This document shows, piece by piece, positions 1-6,078 of a stretch of 10,219 nucleotides of DNA (the first letter of the stretch is position 1; the number at the start of each line of letters is the position of its first letter). The position numbers were made by a program, and so were the translations under genes. The DNA is from Kiritimatiellia bacterium. GTDB taxonomy: Bacteria > Verrucomicrobiota > Kiritimatiellia > RFP12 > UBA1067. Under the pieces are notes generated by a model. It was given only the letters and a program-made list of their open reading frames with translations. It was not told where the DNA came from and made no database searches. Where the stretch lies: contig JAGOBZ010000084.1 in assembly GCA_017999015.1 (NCBI GenBank), forward strand, positions 1-10,219. Reading direction: 5' to 3'.

Positions 1-822
1 GTAGGCCTGCACGCGGTGGTCTCCCTCCCCGGTCTTACCCGGCGGCTCCGTCGACACATAGGGCAGCACGCCGCTGGAAGGATTGCCCGGAACCTTGTAG
101 GGGGAGATCGGCGTCATGAAATAGTGCTTGTGATGTTTATACGCCTCAAGTTGAATGCCGTTCCAGGCCTCGCCATACACGCGATTGGCCTCGCGGCCCA
201 CATGGTACGAGACGCCGGCCGCCGCCATCAGGTCGCCCTCATAGGTGGCGTCAATAAACATCCGCCCCTCGAAACGCCGGCCGCTGAGCATCGTGATCGC
301 GCCGATACGTCCGTCGCGCTTCTCCACACCGTGTTCGCGGTCCAGCCATTCGTCGCGGTAGACCGGCACGCGATGCTCTTTGATCCAGGTGTCGAAGGCC
401 GCTTCCGCCACATGCGGTTCGAACGTCCACATGGTGCGGTCACTGTCCACGCGTGACCGGCTGCCCTGCCCCTCGTTCTTGAAGTCGCCGATCCGCTGCC
501 AGCGCCAGGCGCGCGCGTCGTCGTAATGCCGGTAGATGCGCCCGTAAAACTCGCGCGCCAGACCGCCGACCGCCTTCGTGTTGCCTGAATCGGTATAGCC
601 AAGACCGCCCGAGGAGAGCCCGCCCAAGTGGCGGTCCGGACCGACCAAGATCACGGACTTGCCCATTTTCGCGGCCTGCACAGCAGCCACGACACCGGCT
701 GCAGTTCCGCCGTACACCACGACATCCGCCACACGCTTCTGGGGGGACACGAGCCGACAGCCCGCCAACACCCCGATGCCTGCCGTTCCGATAAACCCGC
801 GTCGCGTCACGCTCTTTTTCAT
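1..822 (-). CDS. Exported FAD-dependent oxidoreductase (FAD_oxidored family), 3' part cut by window edge
   Basis: The first 274 codons are visible and remain open to the left edge, so the C-terminus is missing. Residues 6-10 (TRRGF) form a twin-arginine signal, followed by a short hydrophobic stretch and a lipobox LAGC at 19-22. This suggests a Tat-exported lipoprotein. A Rossmann dinucleotide-binding motif follows at about 33-46 (VADVVVYGGTAAGV), then the PDRHLGG segment at 62-68 and FIDATYEGDLMAAAGV at about 189-204, both typical of PF12831-type FAD oxidoreductases of PVC and Bacteroidetes bacteria. The ATG at 822 is preceded by a purine-rich AAAGGGGGGG Shine-Dalgarno. It lies 57 nt downstream of the ThuA-like gene on the same strand, and no terminator is visible between them, so they are probably co-transcribed. 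The substrate is unknown. Family members are often found with glycan catabolism genes, but nothing here proves that role. Confidence 0.9.
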   Translation of the reverse strand, partial: MKKSVTRRGFIGTAGIGVLAGCRLVSPQKRVADVVVYGGTAAGVVAAVQAAKMGKSVILVGPDRHLGGLSSGGLGYTDSGNTKAVGGLAREFYGRIYRHYDDARAWRWQRIGDFKNEGQGSRSRVDSDRTMWTFEPHVAEAAFDTWIKEHRVPVYRDEWLDREHGVEKRDGRIGAITMLSGRRFEGRMFIDATYEGDLMAAAGVSYHVGREANRVYGEAWNGIQLEAYKHHKHYFMTPISPYKVPGNPSSGVLPYVSTEPPGKTGEGDHRVQAY

Positions 823-879
823 ACCCCCCCTTTTTCTGCGCATCTGAAGGCACCGTTCGGTCAGCCACACATGCCGCCT

Positions 880-1641
880 TTACGGTGTACCAGAAGCCCA
901 CAAAACGGCATTCGCCATAATCTTACGGATTTCCGGGTCAAAGTAGATCGGGTTGGTCTCGTGTCCAAGCTGGAAGTAGAAGAAACGGGCCTTCCCGACC
1001 TGCCAGCAGAACCCCATCTTCGCAGGCTCGCGCTTACCGTTCTTGTGGACCTGCACGCCGGTGAACGGCACCTCGTCGGTCGGCGGCACCGCATACGGAT
1101 CGCTGTAGCGCTCATCGTTCGCCACCGTAAACTCGGCCTTCACGCCTTTGGCGATCGGATGGTCCGGCATCGCGACCTTGACCTCTGTTACGGTCGTGTC
1201 GCTGACATAAGCCGCGAACGTGCAGGGCGTCCCCATCAGGCGCTTGTTCGGTTTGGCGAAATGCGCGGAGTGCAAGGCGATGAATCCCATACCCTCTTCC
1301 TTGACCCGCTTTTCAATTTTGTCGACCAGCGCGTCCTTCACCTCGCCGTGTTTTTTGTGGCCCCACCAGACCAGCACGTCGGCGCGCGCCAAAAGTTCAT
1401 CCGGCAACCCCAGTTCCGGATCGCTGAGGCTAGCCGTGACGACCTCCCATCCCTTGAGCGTGTCGGAAGCGCGCAATCCGTCAGCGATCGCACCGTTGAT
1501 GTCGGCAGGATAAAGGTGCTTCGGCGCAGTGCCCTCCGACCACACCACCACCGTTTTGCGCGCTGGCGCAGCGCCCAGCGCCACACAGCCGCACACCGCA
1601 CAACTCGCCGCCCACACCCCCGCCTTTTTCATCTTTGTCAT
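880..1641 (-). CDS. Exported ThuA-like domain protein
   Basis: This 253-residue protein has a Sec-type signal (MTKMKKAG, hydrophobic to about residue 24, probable cleavage near GAAPA at 23-27). A ThuA-like, class I glutamine-amidotransferase-like fold follows: VVVWSEG at 31-37, ADVLVWWGHKKHGEV at about 87-101, GFIALHSAHF at 119-128 and the C-terminal YFQLGHETNPIYFDPEIR at 222-239. The length fits single-domain ThuA proteins. ThuA was first linked to trehalose utilisation, and many PVC homologues sit beside oxidoreductases of sugar metabolism, so a role in carbohydrate turnover is an inference. I chose the start at 1641 because AGGGAG (1650-1655) lies 8 nt upstream. An in-frame ATG at 1677 would add 12 polar residues, disrupt the signal peptide and overlap the predicted -10 box. 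The next gene downstream is the FAD oxidoreductase. Confidence 0.88.
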   Translation of the reverse strand: MTKMKKAGVWAASCAVCGCVALGAAPARKTVVVWSEGTAPKHLYPADINGAIADGLRASDTLKGWEVVTASLSDPELGLPDELLARADVLVWWGHKKHGEVKDALVDKIEKRVKEEGMGFIALHSAHFAKPNKRLMGTPCTFAAYVSDTTVTEVKVAMPDHPIAKGVKAEFTVANDERYSDPYAVPPTDEVPFTGVQVHKNGKREPAKMGFCWQVGKARFFYFQLGHETNPIYFDPEIRKIMANAVLWASGTP

Positions 1642-1672
1642 CGTTTTAACTCCCTGCTCATTACGACACCGC

Positions 1673-1702
1673 ATCATAGCGCAGTTATGCCATGCACCGC
1701 AA
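1673..1702 (-). promoter_or_regulatory. Candidate sigma70 promoter of the ThuA/FAD-oxidoreductase unit
   Basis: On the minus strand, a TATGAT -10 box (1673-1678, five of six consensus bases) follows a weaker TTGCGG -35 (1697-1702) after an 18-nt spacer. Transcription would start around 1665, giving a leader of about 25 nt that contains the AGGGAG ribosome site at 1650-1655. The -35 match is poor, which would fit an activator-dependent promoter. No experimental support is available. Confidence 0.45.
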
Positions 1703-1713
1703 CGGTGAGATTA

Positions 1714-1732
1714 CGCAACTGCGCAACCGCAA
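1714..1732. repeat. Cluster of CGCAA short direct repeats upstream of the ThuA promoter
   Basis: On the plus strand, CGCAA occurs at 1714-1718, 1722-1726 and 1728-1732. A fourth CGCAA lies within the -35 box at 1698-1702. Three copies in 19 nt directly upstream of a weak -35 could be binding sites for an activator. Spacing is 8 and then 6 nt, so this is not a strictly periodic iteron. It could also be chance. Confidence 0.3.
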
Positions 1733-1755
1733 AACACGGTACGCGAGTCGAGCGC

Positions 1756-1773
1756 GTGTTTGATGCGAAACAC
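1756..1773. repeat. Short inverted repeat GTGTTT-N6-AAACAC
   Basis: The arms GTGTTT (1756-1761) and AAACAC (1768-1773) are perfect reverse complements with a 6-nt centre. The dyad resembles a transcription factor operator in size and lies about 55 nt upstream of the candidate -35 of the ThuA unit. No T-run follows on either strand, so a terminator is unlikely. Confidence 0.3.
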
Positions 1774-1830
1774 AGTCGGGCGAGGACGGAGGCGGGAAGA
1801 TGGACGATGCACGCGGCCGGTTTGTGGAGT

Positions 1831-1848
1831 GCGGGAGCTTGCTCCCGC
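1831..1848. repeat. REP-like palindrome GCGGGAGC-TT-GCTCCCGC
   Basis: This is a perfect 8-bp inverted repeat with a 2-nt centre (effectively a 7-bp stem with a CTTG loop), located in non-coding DNA. It is flanked by GTGGAGT on the left and TTTCGTC on the right. There is no proper T-run, so it is a poor terminator. Its form, an 8-bp GC arm with an AGCTTGCT core, resembles dispersed intergenic REP-type palindromes known in several bacterial groups. Whether it is repeated in this genome cannot be seen from one window. Confidence 0.4.
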
Positions 1849-1914
1849 TTTCGTCAGAAACGCAAGGGCTTCGCGTATACGGGGATTGCCGCGCAAAATG
1901 GCGAAAACACCAAT

Positions 1915-1952
1915 AAAAAAACCTGTTCCACCGGAAAACTCAGCGAAACAGG
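1915..1952 (-). terminator. Rho-independent terminator of tRNA-Leu
   Basis: On the minus strand, CCTGTTTC (1945-1952) pairs with GGAACAGG (1922-1929) in an 8-bp stem with one U-G wobble and a 15-nt loop. Seven T residues follow directly (1915-1921). It begins 13 nt after the end of the encoded CCA. The plus strand has no T-run after the stem, so it works in one direction only. Confidence 0.75.
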
Positions 1953-1965
1953 CCAATCAAAATGA

Positions 1966-2049
1966 TGGTGCTCGGGGGGGGACTCGAACCCCCACGCCTC
2001 TCGGCATATGCCCCTCAAACATACGTGTCTGCCATTCCACCACCCGAGC
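1966..2049 (-). tRNA. tRNA-Leu, anticodon GAG
   Basis: This 84-nt gene folds as a class II tRNA. The acceptor GCTCGGG pairs perfectly with CCCGAGC. U8-G9 is followed by a D-arm GTG/CAC with a GG-containing loop, a five-pair anticodon stem TATGT/GCATA (closing U-G) and the loop TTGAGGG. The long variable arm has a GCC-GAGA-GGC hairpin, and the T-arm is GGGGG-TTCGAGT-CCCCC. The discriminator is A, the leucine identity base, and CCA is encoded. The anticodon GAG lies at 2014-2016 and reads CUC and CUU leucine codons. The variable arm and the GTGGAAT...AGACAC D-region match bacterial tRNA-Leu closely. It has its own promoter and terminator and is transcribed divergently from glyQS. Confidence 0.97.
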
Positions 2050-2067
2050 GGATAAAACGGGGCGTAC

Positions 2068-2095
2068 TTTATACGATTACGCCCTTGGGTGGCAA
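2068..2095 (-). promoter_or_regulatory. sigma70 promoter of tRNA-Leu
   Basis: On the minus strand, TTGCCA (-35, 2090-2095) and TATAAA (-10, 2068-2073) are separated by 16 nt. The -10 box ends 18 nt before the mature tRNA 5' end, leaving a leader of about 11 nt for RNase P processing. The segment just after the -10 (GTACGCCCCG) is GC-rich, as in stringently controlled discriminators, though this is only suggestive. Confidence 0.7.
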
Positions 2096-2111
2096 GCGTA
2101 TTCGACTCCAA

Positions 2112-2179
2112 TTTGGGCGAAGCTTCGTTTGCTCCGGATTTCCCTTGCCGAGAACGCCTTTTTGGGCGAATATGTTTGC
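2112..2179 (+). repeat. Imperfect direct repeat in the glyQS leader, with a CGAAGCTTCG palindrome
   Basis: TTTGGGCGAA occurs at 2112-2121 and again at 2161-2170. Each copy is followed 3-5 nt later by GTTTGC (2127-2132 and 2174-2179). The two compound units start 49 nt apart. The first copy runs into a perfect 10-bp palindrome, CGAAGCTTCG (2118-2127). The repeat lies between the divergent tRNA promoter and the glyQS ribosome site. It could be a paired operator or the relic of a local duplication. A glyQS promoter should also lie here, but the best match I see (TTGCCG 2145-2150, weak -10 near 2168-2174) is too poor to call. Confidence 0.4.
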
Positions 2180-2218
2180 CTTTTACGTACTTTTGCGTCT
2201 CGCAAGTGAAGGATGGTT

Positions 2219-3985
2219 ATGTCGAAAATGAGCAGTCTGGATGTCATTGCGTCGCTGTGCAAACGCCGCGGGTTTATTTTCCACAGTTCGGAAGTTTATG
2301 GCGGAATCAACGGCTTTTGGGATTACGGCCCGCTCGGTTGCGAGATGAAGCGCAACATCAAGGAAGACTGGTGGAAAACGACGGTGCGCAACCGCGAGGA
2401 TGTGGCCGGCCTTGATGCCACGATCATCATGCATCCGGCGATCTGGAAGGCGTCGGGCCACCTCGACACCTTCTCTGACCCAATGTGCACCTGCCGCGCC
2501 TGCAAGAAGCTGATGCGCGCCGACCAGGTGTGGGACATTCTGGCGGACGGCGAGATCGGGCAGAGCCTGCAGGCGCTGCTGGAGGGCGGTGCGGACGCGG
2601 CCAAAGTCGCCGGCTGGTGCAAAGGCAAGGCCAAGGGCCTCGCGCCGAATCTGGCCGCCGTGCTCGACGCGGACACGCTGACTGCCGCCTTCGAGACGCT
2701 CAAGGCCGACCCCGCTCCGTACGCCACCGTGCAGGCGCTCTACACGCTGCTGGCCAATGCCAAGTCTCCGCAGCCCGCCGTCGCCCCCTGCCCCTACTGC
2801 GGCGGCGAGCTGACCGAGCCGCGCCCGTTCAACCTGATGTTCAAGACCGTGGTCGGCCCGATCGATGACCCGGCGAACATCGCCTACCTGCGGCCGGAAA
2901 CCGCGCAGGCGATCTTCGCGCAGTTTCAGAACGTGCTGGCCACGAGCCGCATGGCGGTGCCGTTCGGCATCGCGCAGATGGGCAAGTCGTTCCGCAACGA
3001 AGTCACGCCGCGCAACTACACCTTCCGCTCACGCGAATTCGAGCAGATGGAACTGGAATTTTTCATCCGTCCCGACGAGGCGGTCGAACTGATCTGCGGG
3101 CGAGTCACCACCATGGCCGACAAGCCTGACCTCTCGCTGCCGCAGGATTCGTGGGGTTGGGAGGTGTGGCACAAATACTGGGTCGAGCAGCGCAAAGCCT
3201 GGATCGTGGCGTGCGGCCTGCCGAAAGAGTCATTTGTCGAGTACTGGCAGAAGCCCGAAGAGCTGGCCCACTACGCGCGCGCCTGCGTCGACATCGAATA
3301 CAGCTTCCCCTTCGGCGTGCAGGAGCTGGAAGGCATCGCGGCGCGCTCGGACTTCGACCTCTCGCAGCACCAGAAGCACAGCGGCAAAAGCATGGAGGTC
3401 TTCGACGAGCCGCTCAAGCTCGCGGCCGCGAAACTGGATGAAACCGCCAAGGCCGCTTTCGCCGACAAGGTCGCGTCCGAGTGGATCGCGCGCGGCAAGG
3501 ACGAGGCCGCCGCGCGGGCCTTCACGGCCAAACTTTTTGAAGGCAAATACGTGCCGCACGTGATCGAACCGTCGGCCGGCGTGGACCGCATGATGCTTGC
3601 GCTGCTCTGCAACGCCTACGAAGAGCAGAAGCTGACCGACGACAAGGGTAAAGAGGACACCCGCATTGTGATGCACTTCAGCCCGCGCATCGCGCCGGTC
3701 AAAGTGGCCGTTTTCCCGCTGCTCAAGAACAAGCCTGAGGTCTACAACAAGGCGCGCGCCATCTTCGAGCACCTGCGCCGCCGCTACCCCGCGTTCTGGG
3801 ACGAGAGCGGCGCGATCGGCCGCCGCTACCGCCGTCAGGACGAGATCGGCACGCCGTGGTGCGTGACCATCGACTTCCAGACGCTCGAAGACGACACGGT
3901 GACGGTCCGTGACCGCGATTCCATGCAGCAGGAACGCCTCACGCTGGAGCAACTGAAAGCCAAACTGGACGATGCCTTATTGTAA
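2219..3985 (+). CDS. glyQS: Glycyl-tRNA synthetase, single-chain dimeric (alpha2) type
   Basis: This 588-residue cytoplasmic class II synthetase attaches glycine to tRNA-Gly. Features in order: RRGFIFHSSEVYGG (17-30) and the DYGPLG segment; a Cys cluster CTCRAC (C90, C92, C95) and CPYC (C191, C194), likely a zinc site; PFNLMFKT (203-210); YLRPETAQAIF (223-233); motif 2 FRNE (258-261) with TFRSREFEQME; GKSMEVFDE; motif 3 GVDRMMLALL (454-463); and the C-terminal anticodon-binding domain from about 494 (VKVAVFPLLKNK). A helical, alanine-rich stretch of about 95 residues separates the two Cys pairs and makes the protein longer than compact homologues such as the roughly 500-residue Thermus enzyme. 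I chose ATG 2219 because GAAGG (2208-2212) lies 6 nt upstream. The ATG at 2213 abuts the Shine-Dalgarno with no spacer. Codon use is GC-rich and typical of the host. The restriction cassette begins 30 nt downstream. Confidence 0.97.
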   Translation: MSKMSSLDVIASLCKRRGFIFHSSEVYGGINGFWDYGPLGCEMKRNIKEDWWKTTVRNREDVAGLDATIIMHPAIWKASGHLDTFSDPMCTCRACKKLMRADQVWDILADGEIGQSLQALLEGGADAAKVAGWCKGKAKGLAPNLAAVLDADTLTAAFETLKADPAPYATVQALYTLLANAKSPQPAVAPCPYCGGELTEPRPFNLMFKTVVGPIDDPANIAYLRPETAQAIFAQFQNVLATSRMAVPFGIAQMGKSFRNEVTPRNYTFRSREFEQMELEFFIRPDEAVELICGRVTTMADKPDLSLPQDSWGWEVWHKYWVEQRKAWIVACGLPKESFVEYWQKPEELAHYARACVDIEYSFPFGVQELEGIAARSDFDLSQHQKHSGKSMEVFDEPLKLAAAKLDETAKAAFADKVASEWIARGKDEAAARAFTAKLFEGKYVPHVIEPSAGVDRMMLALLCNAYEEQKLTDDKGKEDTRIVMHFSPRIAPVKVAVFPLLKNKPEVYNKARAIFEHLRRRYPAFWDESGAIGRRYRRQDEIGTPWCVTIDFQTLEDDTVTVRDRDSMQQERLTLEQLKAKLDDALL

Positions 3986-4015
3986 GCGATTCAGATGCGT
4001 CAAGCAGGAGATATG

Positions 4016-4654
4016 ATGGAAAACAGATTTGATAGGGCAAAGCACGTTTATCGGAACGATGAGTTTGGCGAATTACTGAAAGATGCAGTTCGCTTCTTCC
4101 ATGGAACCCCAGTATTCGGTCTTCCGCCGCCGGAATCGTTTTCCGGAGCAGGAATCTACGCGCTTTATTACATTGGACGCAACGGTATTTACAAAAAGTT
4201 TGGTGAATGTGTCAATCGAGTTGCGTATGCAGTTCCCATCTATGTTGGCAAAGCCGTGCCGCCGGGATGGAGGCAAAGTCGTACGTTTTCTGCGGGATCA
4301 GAAAAAATTAAAACGCTTTTCTCGCGTCTTTCACAACACTCGAAAAGCATTGAGGCGGTTACGAATCTTGACTGCAGAGATTTTGCATGTCGATTTATGA
4401 TTTTTGAAGGTGATGCACAGAGTATGATTCCATCTGTGGAGGCCGCGTTGATTTCGCAGCACAATCCACTCTGGAACAGTGTGGTTGATGGTTTTGGCAA
4501 TCATAATCCCGGGAAATGGCGTAGAGCGGGGAGGATATCCGATTGGGATGCCCTTCATCCGGGACGATCCTGGACGGCGAGTCAAACAGGTGAACGTCCA
4601 GACACCAAAAGTTTGAGAAGACGGATTACCGATTATCTTGTGGGATTGAGATAA
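4016..4654 (+). CDS. Eco29kI-family Type II restriction endonuclease (GIY-YIG nuclease)
   Basis: This 212-residue protein should cut unmodified DNA, by family most likely at CCGCGG. GIYALYYIG (Y48) and PIYVGKAVPPG (Y76) form the GIY-YIG core. RLSQHSKSIE supplies R104 and H108, VEAAL supplies E142 and PLWN supplies N154. As I recall, the active-site residues reported for R.Eco29kI are Y49, Y76, R104, H108, E142 and N154, an almost exact numbering match that supports both the family and the start. The family hallmark VVDGFGNHNPGK (156-167) and the DALHPGRSW segment follow. AGGAG (4006-4010) lies 5 nt before ATG 4016. In-frame ATGs at 3995 and 4013 are too early or too close. Every recognised catalytic residue is present, so the enzyme looks active. 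The gene starts 30 nt after glyQS, and its TAA overlaps the methyltransferase ATG by 1 nt. Confidence 0.93.
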   Translation: MENRFDRAKHVYRNDEFGELLKDAVRFFHGTPVFGLPPPESFSGAGIYALYYIGRNGIYKKFGECVNRVAYAVPIYVGKAVPPGWRQSRTFSAGSEKIKTLFSRLSQHSKSIEAVTNLDCRDFACRFMIFEGDAQSMIPSVEAALISQHNPLWNSVVDGFGNHNPGKWRRAGRISDWDALHPGRSWTASQTGERPDTKSLRRRITDYLVGLR

Positions 4655-6078
4655 TGGCGAAATCGGTGGAATTGTTCAGCGGTTGTGGAGGCCTCGCAAA
4701 GGGGCTTGAACACGCAGGATTTGAGCACTGCGCGTTAGTTGAATGGAATAAATGGGCTTGCCAAAGTCTGCGTTTGAACTTCCCGCCTGAACGTGTTTAT
4801 GAAACCGATATCCGGTCATTTGATTTTAAGCAATTTGGCGAGGTTGATTTAGTCGCAGGGGGTCCGCCATGCCAACCGTTTTCATTGGGCGGACTCGCAA
4901 AGGCTTTCAACGATTCCCGTGATATGTTTCCGCAGGCAGCTCGAGCTATTGGCGAACTACAACCATGGGCTTTCGTGTTTGAGAACGTTAAGGGATTGTT
5001 GCGAGAAAGTTTCAGGCAATATTTCACCTACATTCTACTACGCCTCACATTTCCCTGTGAAAAACTGTCCCACCGAGAGACATGGCAAGAGCATTTGGCA
5101 AGATTGGAACGAATTGACACGAAGCGTTATGCGGGATTACGTTACCGCGTAAGCTACAAATTGCTGAACGCTGCTGATTATGGTGTTCCGCAAGTGCGCG
5201 AACGAGTCTTTATTGTCGGATTGCGATCGGACCTCAACGCAATGTGGACGTGGCCTTCTCCTACAACGGACAAGTACGCTTGGCGGACAATTGCAGATAC
5301 ACTTCATGGTTTACCGCCCCCTCTGAGAAAGCACGGTATCCCAGACCATGTTTTCATCGATGGTGCGCGCACGTATTATGGCCACACAGGAAGTGACATC
5401 AATCAGCCGAGTAAAACCATCAAAGCAGGGGCGCACGGTGTTCCAGGGGGAGAGAACATGTTACGCTTTCCTGATGGCAATTTACGCTATATGACTGTCC
5501 ACGAAGCGAAACTGATACAGACGTTTCCCCCTGATTTCAAAATTTGTGGCAGTTGGGGGGAGGCCATGCGACAGATCGGCAATGCTGTCCCCGTTAAACT
5601 GGCTGAAATTATAGGTAAGCAGCTTATACAAACGCTGGAAACGCAATCTGTTGGCGATGAACCCCTTTTGTGTGGAACGCCAAAACAGTTGGTATTATTC
5701 GAGTCACCAACCCTATATCTTGTTCACAAAAAACCTGTAACGTTACTTGGGACATATCGCAAAGATTGCCGAAACTGGATTGTAGCCAACAACCTTTATA
5801 ATTATCCGGTTTCTGACGCAGACCTCGACAACAGTCAACCACTTCGTACGGTCCGTCGTTTAGTGCTGAAACGCGCGAAGGATGCGCCGCTTTATTTTTC
5901 AGTTATCGGTTATTCTGTAGTTGGCAAGAAAGACTTGGCTTTGCTCGGATATAAAACTAGCAAGGCACATCCCGCCAAACAGAAATATATTCTCTATAAG
6001 CTCTCGCCGCTTTCTAAGCCACCGTCGTATGATGTGGCCTCTGCCAGGCCAATTTTGGGGAGGGGCATAACAGTATGA
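4654..6078 (+). CDS. DNA (cytosine-5)-methyltransferase of the Eco29kI-like system, with unusual C-terminal extension
   Basis: This enzyme transfers a methyl group from S-adenosylmethionine to C5 of cytosine and so protects DNA from the adjacent endonuclease. Conserved motifs appear in order: I (FSGCGGL, 8-14); IV with the catalytic cysteine (GGPPCQPFS, C73); VI (ENVKGL, 110-115); VIII (QVRERVFIVG, 180-189); a target-recognition region of about 190-278 including PSKTIKAGAHGVPGG; IX (around 279-292, ending QTFPP); and X (IGNAVPVKLAE, 308-318). The catalytic part ends near residue 330. Residues about 345-474 form an extra, partly basic region (YRKDCRNW, NLYNYPVSDADL, RRLVLKRAK, LYFSVIGY) that I cannot assign, making the 474-residue protein longer than M.Eco29kI (about 380, from memory). 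Translation is coupled to R by TAATG and to larB by ATGA. GC is much lower than in the flanking genes. Confidence 0.94.
   Translation: MAKSVELFSGCGGLAKGLEHAGFEHCALVEWNKWACQSLRLNFPPERVYETDIRSFDFKQFGEVDLVAGGPPCQPFSLGGLAKAFNDSRDMFPQAARAIGELQPWAFVFENVKGLLRESFRQYFTYILLRLTFPCEKLSHRETWQEHLARLERIDTKRYAGLRYRVSYKLLNAADYGVPQVRERVFIVGLRSDLNAMWTWPSPTTDKYAWRTIADTLHGLPPPLRKHGIPDHVFIDGARTYYGHTGSDINQPSKTIKAGAHGVPGGENMLRFPDGNLRYMTVHEAKLIQTFPPDFKICGSWGEAMRQIGNAVPVKLAEIIGKQLIQTLETQSVGDEPLLCGTPKQLVLFESPTLYLVHKKPVTLLGTYRKDCRNWIVANNLYNYPVSDADLDNSQPLRTVRRLVLKRAKDAPLYFSVIGYSVVGKKDLALLGYKTSKAHPAKQKYILYKLSPLSKPPSYDVASARPILGRGITV
6057..6065 (+). promoter_or_regulatory. Shine-Dalgarno for larB inside the methyltransferase's last codons
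   Basis: GGGGAGGGG ends 9 nt before the larB ATG at 6075 and is read in the other frame as part of the methyltransferase C-terminus (LGRG). With the ATGA stop/start overlap, it argues that larB initiates here and is translationally coupled to the methyltransferase. No other in-frame start lies upstream in the cassette that would restore a normal LarB N-terminus. Confidence 0.65.

Larger units (their letters stand above)
1642..1965. other. Non-coding stretch between the ThuA unit and tRNA-Leu
   Basis: These 324 nt hold no convincing gene. Open frames here lack a ribosome site or are antisense shadows. The identifiable content is the candidate ThuA promoter, the CGCAA cluster, the GTGTTT/AAACAC dyad, the REP-like palindrome and, at the right end, the tRNA terminator. 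The remainder (about 1774-1830 and 1853-1914) shows nothing I can assign. Confidence 0.6.

Noticed and set aside
628..1965. Plus-strand frame of 445 codons across the ThuA gene and the intergenic region
   Set aside because: It is antisense to ThuA and the FAD oxidoreductase and runs through promoter and terminator signals. No domain is visible.
1966..2049. tRNA-Ser with anticodon TGA, by shifting the anticodon stem by one
   Set aside because: The shifted register breaks the standard position 26 and the TATGT/GCATA stem. The D-region, variable arm and A discriminator fit tRNA-Leu with GAG.
3230..3952. Long open frame of 240 codons antisense to glyQS
   Set aside because: It lies wholly opposite a well-conserved synthetase in GC-rich DNA, where antisense frames stay open by codon bias. 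It has no recognisable domain.
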